From: Nitrospira sp.
GTDB taxonomy: Bacteria > Nitrospirota > Nitrospiria > Nitrospirales > Nitrospiraceae
DNA length: 12,225 bases
Reading direction: 5' to 3'
Assembly: GCA_015904075.1 (NCBI GenBank)
Contig: JABMDH010000002.1
Coordinates: forward strand, 24,005 to 36,229
Shown: piece by piece, positions 1 through 6,734 of the stretch
How positions within the stretch are numbered: position 1 is the stretch's first letter
How the letters are laid out: the number at the start of each line of letters is the position of its first letter
Position numbers and translations under genes: made by a program
Notes under the pieces: model-generated
Told to the model about the DNA's origin: nothing
Database searches by the model: none
What the model saw: only the letters and a program-made list of their open reading frames with translations

Positions 1-886
1 CTTTTGCAAGAAACTTTTTTATTTTGTCTATCGCTTCCGTATGCAGGGCCTGCCCCAGAAACGCCTGAGCCCTGGTATAGAAGTCATCAGGCTGAGGAGT
101 CCATGACTCGCCACCGATATTGGTCGCAAGCAGAACCTCCGCCTCCTTGGCTTCCTTCGTCTGCGGGAACTTCATCCATAATTTTTTCAGCGCCTCCCTG
201 CCTTCAGCCGGCTGATTGGCTCGAAGATAGCAATCGGCCAGCCGCAGCCACGCCTGGGGCACTCGCGGCTCTTTGTCGTTGGTCCCGACGGCCTTGGTGA
301 GCCACACCATCGCTTCAGGACAACTGGAGGCTTGGTACCAGGCTTCCCCCGCACGGAGGGCCACCTGATCAAGCAGATTGGAATCGGGGACTGCTTGTAG
401 CACTGATTCGAATGCCCTGGCTGCCTCTCTCGTCTCCCCCAGATGAAGCAATGATTCACCGATCCAGAACCGGATGTAATCATCGAGGACTGAAAATTCT
501 TGTTGGGCCGAGCGGAGGTAAGTGAGCGCTTCGGTCGGATTCCGCTGAACCAGCATCACTCCCGACAACAACCCTGCCCGCTTGGCCCAAATCGAAGCCG
601 GGAATTGCTCCATCACTCGTCGAAGCCGTTCCAGTTTCAGCGTTGCGACCTGATCTTTTGTCAACGCATGGCCGAACCGCTCTTTTGGCCATGCCGCGGC
701 GGTGAAGCACTCCTCAGCCGTCCCACACCCATCTGCTTGCAGCTTTTCCGAATCCAAAACCGGTGCAGACTGTGCGTCATAAAAAAAGAGGCCGCCGGCG
801 ACGATGAGAGACAAGGCCAGCGAAACCGGCACAACGCTTCGGCCAAGGCTTGCAACAGATCGAGGACTGATGGTCGGTCGTTTCAT
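1..886 (-). CDS. Exported helical-repeat protein, probable Slt-type lytic transglycosylase N-terminus (partial)
   Basis: The reading frame is open from the ATG at 886-884 to the window edge, giving the first 295 residues; the C-terminus is missing. Residues 18-36 form a hydrophobic segment after a basic N-terminus (MKRPTISPRS), fitting a signal peptide or membrane anchor. From about residue 80 the protein is all-helical with TPR-like repeats: A/L-rich helix pairs near 116-165 (including DDYIRFWIGESLLHLGE), 172-200, 211-240 and 265-293. This pattern, with repeated 'A..F..VL...P.S.LLDQVALRAGEAWY' spacing, resembles the superhelical U-domain of soluble lytic murein transglycosylases. The catalytic domain would lie outside the window, so the enzyme call is inference; a plain TPR periplasmic protein or a YbgF-like coordinator is the alternative. 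It is divergently transcribed from rlmN. No good Shine-Dalgarno precedes the ATG. Confidence 0.6.
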   Translation of the reverse strand, partial: MKRPTISPRSVASLGRSVVPVSLALSLIVAGGLFFYDAQSAPVLDSEKLQADGCGTAEECFTAAAWPKERFGHALTKDQVATLKLERLRRVMEQFPASIWAKRAGLLSGVMLVQRNPTEALTYLRSAQQEFSVLDDYIRFWIGESLLHLGETREAARAFESVLQAVPDSNLLDQVALRAGEAWYQASSCPEAMVWLTKAVGTNDKEPRVPQAWLRLADCYLRANQPAEGREALKKLWMKFPQTKEAKEAEVLLATNIGGESWTPQPDDFYTRAQAFLGQALHTEAIDKIKKFLAK

Positions 887-894
887 CGCCGCTC

Positions 895-923
895 ATTATA
901 TACAGCATGAGCCGCAATGGAAG
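895..923 (-). promoter_or_regulatory. Candidate promoter of the leftward TPR/Slt-like gene
   Basis: On the minus strand a perfect TATAAT lies at 900-895, 17 bp downstream of a weak -35 (CTTCCA, 923-918). A start about 7 bp below the -10 box would fall at 887-889, essentially on the ATG at 886, implying a leaderless or nearly leaderless mRNA. This fits the absence of a Shine-Dalgarno, but it rests on one good hexamer only. The remaining intergenic DNA (924-1024) shows no clear promoter for rlmN. Confidence 0.3.
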
Positions 924-1024
924 AAGTTTTACAACCGCCTCATGACTCGGCGCTCCTCATGGTGTCGGTTCATTCTCACTTATGGTAGGCTCTTCGTCAG
1001 ACAACGAGATCGGGAATACCCTGT

Positions 1025-2110
1025 ATGCCGGCGCTGCTTGTTCCAACCAACTTATTGGCCCTCACTGAACCGCAGATGGTGAAGTTCGTCCGCGCACAGG
1101 GCTGGCCGAATTATCGGGCCGGACAAATCCTCCGCTGGCTGTACCGCCGGCGCGCACGCACCATCGCCCAGCTGACTGACCTGCCTTCCCGTGATCGATC
1201 AGCATTGGCCAAGATCGCAATGGTCGGGCGCGCGCCCCACTGTACCGTGTTGCCGTCTCAAGACGGCACGAGAAAATTACTGCTGACGCTCGACGATGGA
1301 TTGATGATCGAAGCCGTACTCATCCCCGACGACGATCGGCTGACACTGTGTGTCTCCACCCAAGTCGGCTGCATGTTGGACTGCGGCTTCTGCCTGACCG
1401 GTACCATGGGTCTCAAGCGCAATCTCAAAGCCCATGAAATCGTCGACCAAGTCTTGACCGCCCAGGACCGGCTCAAAGCCGGCGAGCGAATCACCAACCT
1501 GGTCTTCATGGGAATGGGAGAGCCCTTGGCCAATGTGGATGCGCTTGAAGCAGCCATTACCTGCTTGACCGATACGTCGTGGGGCCTCGGATGGTCGCCC
1601 AGACGGATCGTCGTATCGACGGCAGGCCTCGCGTCCCGCTTGAAACGAGTTGCGGCCCTTGGCGTCAACCTGGCCATCTCTCTCAATGCCACCACGGAAG
1701 AACAGCGCCGGGAACTCATGCCCGCTGCCAGCGAAATTGCATCCCTCAAATCATTGCTGGCGGCCTGCCGCCGGTACCCCCTGGCGCCGACCCGGCGGCT
1801 GACTTTTGAGTATGTCCTGCTGGCAAATGTCAACGATCAACCCGTGGACGCCCAGCGTTTGACAACTCTGCTTCGAGGCATGAAGTGCAAAGTGAACCTG
1901 ATCCCGTTCAACGAATTTCCCGGAAGCCGGTTCCATCGCCCGCCGGATCGCGACGTGCTCAGGTTTCAATCTACACTCCGCCAAGCCGGGATCGACGTAT
2001 TCATCCGTAAAAGCAGGGGACGCGACGTGCTCGGCGCATGCGGACAACTCGGAAATCTTCCCACAGACCAAGGATCCATTACCTTGACACCTATCGAATC
2101 CCGTTGTTAG
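1025..2110 (+). CDS. rlmN: Dual-specificity 23S rRNA/tRNA adenine-C2 methyltransferase RlmN
   Basis: Radical SAM methyltransferase that makes m2A2503 in 23S rRNA and m2A37 in some tRNAs, acting in the cytoplasm. At 361 residues it has normal family length. The N-terminal RNA-binding helical part is seen at 17-62 (YRAGQILRWLYRR, then QLTDLP). The [4Fe-4S]-binding CxxxCxxC is C116-MLD-C120-GF-C123. C109, seven residues before it, matches E. coli C118, and C339 in GRDVLGACGQL matches the methyl-carrying C355. The SAM-binding GMGEP box is at 163-167, and the typical NLIPFNEFPGS lies at 291-301. The ATG at 1025 is preceded by a modest purine stretch (atcggga). A start at M18 would remove part of the N-domain, so 1025 is preferred. 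It heads a probable four-gene operon, with the next ATG only 1-25 bp beyond the stop. Confidence 0.95.
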   Translation: MPALLVPTNLLALTEPQMVKFVRAQGWPNYRAGQILRWLYRRRARTIAQLTDLPSRDRSALAKIAMVGRAPHCTVLPSQDGTRKLLLTLDDGLMIEAVLIPDDDRLTLCVSTQVGCMLDCGFCLTGTMGLKRNLKAHEIVDQVLTAQDRLKAGERITNLVFMGMGEPLANVDALEAAITCLTDTSWGLGWSPRRIVVSTAGLASRLKRVAALGVNLAISLNATTEEQRRELMPAASEIASLKSLLAACRRYPLAPTRRLTFEYVLLANVNDQPVDAQRLTTLLRGMKCKVNLIPFNEFPGSRFHRPPDRDVLRFQSTLRQAGIDVFIRKSRGRDVLGACGQLGNLPTDQGSITLTPIESRC

Positions 2111-2135
2111 CATGCCCTGTGTTGCTTATCCCATC

Positions 2136-3515
2136 ATGAAGCGGTCGGCTCTCCATCACTATTCGACGACGTGCCTCCTTGCAACGCTGCTGGCGTTCTC
2201 TGATGCCGCATCGTCAATGGCCCTCGAACCTCTTGAACATGTGCTGTCCAACGGCATGAAAGTGTTGCTGGTTGAGGTCCCGAAAGCCCCGGTGGCGACC
2301 GTGCAGGTGTGGTACAGAGTCGGTTCCAGAAATGAAGTGATGGGACGCGCCGGACTCTCCCATATGCTCGAGCATATGATGTTCAAAGGCACGGCGAAGT
2401 ATCCCAAAGGCTCATTTTCACGCATCATTCGCAAAAACGGCGGAGTCGACAACGCGTTTACCGGACAAGACTTCACCGCCTATTTCGAAAACCTTTCCGC
2501 CGACCGCGTCGAACTGGCTCTGGAGCTTGAGGCTGACCGCATGCAGGGTCTGATTCTCGACAACAACGAATTTACGACCGAACGCGAGGTCGTCAAAGAA
2601 GAACGGCGGTTGAGAAGCGAGGACGATCCACAAGGCGCGCTGGTCGAAGCCTTGTTTGCACAGACCTTCCTGAGCCATCCCTATCATTGGCCGGTCATCG
2701 GCTGGTTTGCCGATCTCGATGCGATGTCGCTCGACGACTTGCAACGCCACTACGACACATTTTACTCTCCCAATAATGCCACTCTGGTCGTTGTGGGAGA
2801 CATCAAAGCAGACGCTCTGCTCCCGACGATCAAACGCCTCTTCGAGCCGATTCCCAAAGGGCCCTCTCCCAAACAGACCATCTCGCCAGAGCCGGATCAA
2901 CGGGGCGAACGACGTATCGTTCTGAAACGCGAAGCCCAGGTTCCTTCTGTCATGATGGGATTTCGCGTCCCCAATTATTCGAGCGACGATGCCTATGCTC
3001 TTGGCCTCCTCGAATCGATTCTGTCTAATGGGAAAAGCTCCCGGCTCTATCAGAGCCTGGTCCATGACCAGAAGAACTCCCTGTCGGTCGGCGCGGAATA
3101 CAGCCTGCTGCAAACAGATTCCGGCTTGTTTTATTTCTACTCCCTCGTCAGCCCGGGCGCGAAAGTTGACGCGGTGGAAGACGCACTACATCGCGAGATC
3201 GCCAAGCTTCACAATGAATTGCTGTCCGACCTGGAACTCCAGCGGGCCAAAAATCAGGTGGAAGCCTCCCGCATTTTCGAGCAAGATTCAAATTTTCGCC
3301 ATGCCATGCTGCTTGGACAATTGGAATCTATCGGTGCGGGCTGGCACCGGGCAGATCAATTTCTGGAACACATTCGAGCCGTCACCGCCAAAGATATTCA
3401 ACGCGTCGCTAAGCAGTACTTGACCCAGGACAACCGAACGGTGGGGATTCTCATTCCCCTGCCTCCCAAGGAGCAGGAGGCGTCTCTTCCGCCGTCGCAA
3501 CAGGGAAAGCCATAG
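2136..3515 (+). CDS. Zinc-dependent M16 (pitrilysin/insulinase-type) peptidase, catalytic subunit, exported
   Basis: Probable periplasmic metallopeptidase of family M16. From the first possible ATG (2112) the ORF has 467 codons. I prefer the ATG at 2136 because it opens directly on a signal peptide (MKRSALHHYS, hydrophobic core, then SSMA before LEPLEHV), leaving 459 residues; neither start has a clear Shine-Dalgarno. The inverted zinc motif HxxEH reads HMLEH (H84, E87, H88 counted from 2112). The distal zinc ligand is E164 in REVVKEERR, 76 residues after H88, the spacing known in the family. A second M16 domain follows (about 225-440) with GKSSRLYQSL. The immediate downstream gene is an M16 paralogue lacking the zinc site, the usual active/inactive pair of bacterial M16B heterodimers. 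The substrate cannot be read from sequence. Confidence 0.9.
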   Translation: MKRSALHHYSTTCLLATLLAFSDAASSMALEPLEHVLSNGMKVLLVEVPKAPVATVQVWYRVGSRNEVMGRAGLSHMLEHMMFKGTAKYPKGSFSRIIRKNGGVDNAFTGQDFTAYFENLSADRVELALELEADRMQGLILDNNEFTTEREVVKEERRLRSEDDPQGALVEALFAQTFLSHPYHWPVIGWFADLDAMSLDDLQRHYDTFYSPNNATLVVVGDIKADALLPTIKRLFEPIPKGPSPKQTISPEPDQRGERRIVLKREAQVPSVMMGFRVPNYSSDDAYALGLLESILSNGKSSRLYQSLVHDQKNSLSVGAEYSLLQTDSGLFYFYSLVSPGAKVDAVEDALHREIAKLHNELLSDLELQRAKNQVEASRIFEQDSNFRHAMLLGQLESIGAGWHRADQFLEHIRAVTAKDIQRVAKQYLTQDNRTVGILIPLPPKEQEASLPPSQQGKP

Positions 3516-3525
3516 CGCACTGCCC

Positions 3526-4923
3526 ATGCCTCACCGAATGACAGACCACACCCCTCGGCATTCACGCCATCGCCCCTTGCGGTCCTTACACGCGAGTGCG
3601 GCCTTAGTCGCGTGGGCGGTCCTCACTGCCGTGACCGGTTTTTCAGATCCTGGACTTGCCGCCGATATCTCCCCGGCTAAAATCACGACGCCCAATGGGA
3701 TAACCGTGCTGGTGATTGAGCAACACTTTCTGCCCATTGTTGAAATCCATGCGCTCATCAAAACCGGGTCGGCTTATGATCCACCGGAGAAAGCCGGTCT
3801 GGCAAATCTGACGGCGAGCCTCCTGGAAGAAGGCACGACGACCAGATCGTCGAAACAATTGGCTGAGCAGATCGACTTCGTCGGCGGGGCACTGGACGTC
3901 ACGGCTCACGAAGATTACACCACTGCGGCAGCGCGCGTGCTCAAAAAAGACCTCGACCTTGGTTTCACACTGCTGGCAGACATCCTCATACACCCGGCAT
4001 TCCCCCCGCAGGAATTCGATCGGGTACGGTCGCAGATTCTTGGAGAGATCATTAGCGACAACGACGACCCCGGCCATGTGGCCATGAAAGCATTCAACCA
4101 ACAGGTCTTCTACAATCACCCCTATCGATGGCCGGCGAATGGGACCGAAGAAACCCTGAACAAACTCACGTTGGCCGACGTCCAAGCTTTCTACGCGAAG
4201 GAGTACGTACCGAACCAGGTCATTCTTGCCATCGTCGGCGATATTACGGTGGAGCACGCTACGGTCTTGGTCCAAACGCATTTCGGAGCCTGGAAGAAAG
4301 GTCCGGCACCGGCCAGGGTGGTCAAGAAACCCGTTGCTATCGGCAAGAAAACCGTGCAATTCATCGAAAAAGACCTGACCCAATCCACCATTGTATTAGG
4401 CCATAGTGGCATCAGCCGGACGAACCCGGACTTTTATGCCGTGACCGTCATGAATCATGTCCTCGGCGCCGGCGGATTTTCGTCGCGCCTGATGGACTCT
4501 ATCCGAGACAAACAAGGGCTCGCCTACGGCATCATGAGCCATTACGACGCACGCGCCATGCCGGGCTCGTTCTGGGTGAACCTCCAGACGAAGACGGAAA
4601 CCACCAACCAAGCAATCAACGGAGTGTTGGCCGAAATGAAGGCCATCCGCGAGGCTCCGGTCACGGACCAGGAGCTCGCCGAAGCCAAATCGTTCTTGAT
4701 GGGCAGCTTTCCGTTACGGTTGGACTCGACCGCCAAACTGGCAACAGTGTTGGCGCAGGTGGAGTTTTTCGGATTGGGATTCGACTACTTCGTCCAGTAT
4801 CCCAAATGGATCGAACGGGTCACAAAAGAAGACGTGCAGCGGGTCGCCAAACAGTACCTTAACCCACAACATTACGCCCTCGTCGTCGTCGGCAACATTG
4901 CAAAAGCAAAAATTCGTCACTAA
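3526..4923 (+). CDS. M16-family peptidase-like protein, non-catalytic partner subunit, exported
   Basis: Same two-domain fold as its upstream neighbour (465 residues) but without the zinc site: where the active paralogue has HMLEH after GLS, this protein has N94-L-T-A97-S98 in GLANLTASLLEEGT. The second domain keeps the substrate-handling Arg/Tyr region (SSRLMDSIRDKQGLAYG, R321 and Y334), a feature known for non-catalytic M16 subunits. A long basic N-terminus, a hydrophobic core at 24-40 and a likely cleavage after GLAA (about 43-46) indicate export. The start could be 3526 or 3538; neither has a good Shine-Dalgarno, though a GGGAAAG lies at 3503-3509. The gap to the upstream M16 gene is 10 bp, so co-expression and a heterodimer are the natural inference. 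Confidence 0.88.
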   Translation: MPHRMTDHTPRHSRHRPLRSLHASAALVAWAVLTAVTGFSDPGLAADISPAKITTPNGITVLVIEQHFLPIVEIHALIKTGSAYDPPEKAGLANLTASLLEEGTTTRSSKQLAEQIDFVGGALDVTAHEDYTTAAARVLKKDLDLGFTLLADILIHPAFPPQEFDRVRSQILGEIISDNDDPGHVAMKAFNQQVFYNHPYRWPANGTEETLNKLTLADVQAFYAKEYVPNQVILAIVGDITVEHATVLVQTHFGAWKKGPAPARVVKKPVAIGKKTVQFIEKDLTQSTIVLGHSGISRTNPDFYAVTVMNHVLGAGGFSSRLMDSIRDKQGLAYGIMSHYDARAMPGSFWVNLQTKTETTNQAINGVLAEMKAIREAPVTDQELAEAKSFLMGSFPLRLDSTAKLATVLAQVEFFGLGFDYFVQYPKWIERVTKEDVQRVAKQYLNPQHYALVVVGNIAKAKIRH

Positions 4924-4951
4924 TACGAGCATATACGAGACGCCTACTGCC

Positions 4952-5761
4952 ATGCCAACCACACTGCTCCAACAGAAACTCGATCGCCTCCGTACCCTGC
5001 TTTCCGAGATGGGCTCCGTCCTCGTTGCCTACTCCGGAGGAATCGACAGTACCTTCGTTCTGAAGGTGGCCCATGAACAGCTCCGGGACAACGCCGTCGG
5101 TGTCACGGCTGTCTCTCCGACGTTTCCGTCGATCGAACTGGACATTGCCACACGTGTCGCCCAGGAAATCGGAGCACGCCACGACATTGTGCGGACAGAT
5201 CAGCTGGAGATACCCGAATTCGTCAGAAACGATGCGGCCCGTTGCTTTCACTGCAAGACCGATTTGTACCAACTCCTCGAAACCATACGGCAATCCGGCA
5301 GCAGCACTCATGTGGTGGACGGAACGAATTTGGACGACCTGGGTGATGACAGGCCCGGCATCAAGGCGGCACGGGAATGGGGAGTGCGCAGCCCGTTGGT
5401 CGAAGCCGAGCTGTCGAAGGCCGATATCCGCGTTCTCGCGAAGGAGTTTGGGCTCTCGAACTGGGACAAACCGGCGGCCGCCTGCCTCTCATCGAGAATC
5501 CCGCGCGGCACCCCGATCACAATCGAAAGCCTCCATCGCGTGGAAGAAGCTGAAGATGTCCTGCAGGCGGCAGGATTTCGTCATGTACGTGTGCGGGAGC
5601 ACGGAGACATTGCGCGCATCGAGGTCGGGCCGGAGGAATTCGCTCGGCTCAATGAGCCAGACTTGCGCGCACATATCAGTGCCTGTCTCCGCAAATCCGG
5701 GTTTCGCTTCGTCTGTGTGGATTTGGAGGGATACAGGCCGGGCGGGATCAGTCTTCGTTGA
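4952..5761 (+). CDS. larE: LarE-like ATP-dependent sulfur transferase (PP-loop superfamily)
   Basis: A 269-residue protein of the LarE family, which adenylates a carboxylate and donates sulfur during synthesis of the nickel-pincer cofactor of lactate racemase-type enzymes. The PP-loop is YSGGIDSTF (SGGIDS at 28-33). A CxxC (C98-F-H-C101 in RCFHCKTDLY) and a third cysteine C178 in the family signature KPAAACLSSR are present. C178 sits where the sacrificial cysteine of Lactobacillus plantarum LarE lies, and three-cysteine members are reported to use an iron-sulfur cluster instead. The frame is open back to an ATG at 4898 overlapping the M16 gene, but the ATG at 4952 begins the conserved domain and has a GAGA about 11 bp upstream. 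No larA, larB, larC or nickel transporter is visible nearby, so the function could be another sulfur insertion. It is the last gene of the rlmN run. Confidence 0.85.
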   Translation: MPTTLLQQKLDRLRTLLSEMGSVLVAYSGGIDSTFVLKVAHEQLRDNAVGVTAVSPTFPSIELDIATRVAQEIGARHDIVRTDQLEIPEFVRNDAARCFHCKTDLYQLLETIRQSGSSTHVVDGTNLDDLGDDRPGIKAAREWGVRSPLVEAELSKADIRVLAKEFGLSNWDKPAAACLSSRIPRGTPITIESLHRVEEAEDVLQAAGFRHVRVREHGDIARIEVGPEEFARLNEPDLRAHISACLRKSGFRFVCVDLEGYRPGGISLR

Positions 5762-5767
5762 TCCCGC
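5742..5767. terminator. Inverted repeat at the larE/atpF convergent junction
   Basis: A 9-bp perfect stem, GCGGGATCA (5742-5750) and TGATCCCGC (5759-5767), with an 8-base loop GTCTTCGT, spans the larE stop codon and sits 17 bp from the end of the opposing atpF frame. Its placement between two converging operons suggests a bidirectional terminator. Neither side is followed by a T-run, so intrinsic termination is uncertain. Confidence 0.4.
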
Positions 5768-5784
5768 GCGACCCGATCATTACG

Positions 5785-6262
5785 CTACTGCTGGTAGGAT
5801 TTTGACAGCGCTTCGAGTGCGTCGTCTGCGAACTTCCTGTTGTCCGCTTCATTCAGGCTTCTCTGGACAACCTTCTCCGCAACAAGCAGGGCTAAACCCG
5901 TGGTTTGAGCGCGAATATCCTGAATCGCCTTGCGACGCTCACGGTCGATTTCGCGCGTTGCATCGCCTTTGATCCGTTCGGCTTCCACCGTCATCCGCTG
6001 CTCATTTTCTTCCATGAGCCGCTGCGCCCGCTCCTTGGCCGCAGCCAGAATTCCTTCTGCCTCTTTCGCAGCGGAATTCAGCTTGGCCTCATATTCTTTG
6101 AATTTCCGTTCAGCCTCAGACCGGTGATGTTCTGCCTGGTCAAGGCTGTCCTTAATTTTCTTTTCCCGTTCTTCCAGCATGCTTAAGATGCCGGGAAACG
6201 CAAACTTGTAGAGCACGAAAAAGAGAATCGCAAGAAAAAAAGTGAGATTCGAACTGCGGCAT
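5785..6262 (-). pseudogene. atpF: F0 subunit b gene, frameshifted near its start (29-bp deletion)
   Basis: The body encodes a typical b subunit: a hydrophobic helix (ILFFVLYKFAFPGIL), then a long charged coiled coil that forms the peripheral stalk, ending in SKSYQQ. The natural start is the ATG at 6262-6260 with an AGGGAG box 5 bp upstream, but after MPQFESHFFS the frame is wrong. Compared with the intact start at 7259, the 29 bases equivalent to 7202-7230 are missing and translation from this ATG stops after 36 codons. The b frame stays open upstream into atpE (to 6399), so initiation at a TTG or an internal codon is conceivable, yielding a b subunit with an altered first segment. Loss of one T from the T7 run would turn the lesion into an in-frame 10-codon deletion, so a homopolymer sequencing error is possible. 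No other full-length atpF exists in the window. Confidence 0.8.
6133..6233. repeat. 101-bp perfect direct repeat, left copy
   Basis: By direct comparison it is identical base for base to 7101-7201. It covers atpF codons for roughly residues 20-53 of the b subunit. The first mismatch on the left (6132 versus 7100) is the b/a fusion junction of the other copy. The first mismatch on the right (6234 versus 7202) is the edge of the 29-bp deletion. Both breakpoints of the rearranged locus therefore coincide with the ends of this repeat. Confidence 0.95.
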
Positions 6263-6325
6263 GTCAACTCCCTAGGAGAGAAGGACAACAGGAGACGAAG
6301 GCGCCGAGCCTCCCTCCGGTCCCTC

Positions 6326-6559
6326 TTACCCCTTCCGAAAGCCCATAATGATGAAGGCAATGACCAGGCCGTACAGCGCAATGGCTTCCACCAACGCAAA
6401 CCCGATCCACATATATTTTGTGACGCGAGCTTCGGCTTCCGGCTGGCGCGCGACCACTTCGATCATCTTCCCGAAGATATACCCGATGCCGACACCGGCT
6501 CCGGCAAACCCTGCTGCGGCACAGCCCATTCCGATCAACCCTGCTGCTGCTGAATCCAT
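6326..6559 (-). CDS. atpE: F0 subunit c, second copy
   Basis: A 77-residue proteolipid forming the rotating c-ring in the membrane. The protein is identical to that of the copy at 7324-7557, although the DNA differs at about 18 positions, all synonymous. It has two hydrophobic hairpin helices; a GAGVGIG glycine motif (20-26) in helix 1; the polar loop ARQP (37-40); and the ion-carrying E58 in FALVEAIALYG in helix 2. The residue after E58 is Ala, not the Ser/Thr common in sodium-binding rings, so proton coupling is the likelier reading. A strong AAAGGAGG lies at 6578-6571, 11 bp before the ATG. It lies inside the duplicated segment, between the fusion ORF upstream and the frameshifted atpF downstream. 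Whether it is expressed or even real depends on whether the duplication is genuine. Confidence 0.85.
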   Translation of the reverse strand: MDSAAAGLIGMGCAAAGFAGAGVGIGYIFGKMIEVVARQPEAEARVTKYMWIGFALVEAIALYGLVIAFIIMGFRKG

Positions 6560-6570
6560 TGTTTGTCTAT

Positions 6571-6578
6571 CCTCCTTT
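6571..6578 (-). promoter_or_regulatory. Strong ribosome binding site of atpE (second copy)
   Basis: AAAGGAGG on the minus strand, preceded by an A/T-rich stretch (GTTTTTATTA) and followed by 11 bases to the ATG. The whole leader from the ATG back through this A/T-rich stretch matches the first atpE copy, whereas the spacer further upstream diverges by about 15 percent. This is consistent with selection for efficient c-subunit translation. Confidence 0.75.
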
Positions 6579-6734
6579 AATAAAAACTCACGCCTATCCC
6601 AGGCTTACCCCAAGGCCCGATCGACCTGTCCCTCCGGCAGGCTGCAAGGAACGAACGCCTTGAAGCATACCGTGTAATACATCAACGAGTGGACGGCAAT
6701 ACGAACCCTGCCGGACAGCCCTTTCTACAGTCGG

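Noticed and set aside
4..910. Plus-strand ORFs at 4-300 and 500-910
   Set aside because: Antisense to the continuous signal-peptide and helical-repeat frame on the minus strand, which explains the whole region better.
1258..1833. 191-codon ORF on the minus strand
   Set aside because: Antisense to the radical SAM core of rlmN; composition is Ser/Arg-rich as expected for a shadow frame.
2418..3113. 231-codon ORF on the minus strand
   Set aside because: Antisense to the first M16 peptidase, with no domain features; a shadow of codon bias.
3643..4383. 246-codon ORF on the minus strand
   Set aside because: It lies wholly inside the second M16 gene, whose motifs are clear on the plus strand; no recognisable domain or start signal. 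It is a GC-rich shadow frame.
6230..6262. Programmed ribosomal frameshift at the T7 run of atpF
   Set aside because: The same T7 run is present in the intact atpF start at 7231-7237, where no shift is needed. The frame problem comes from the 29-bp deletion, not from a conserved signal.
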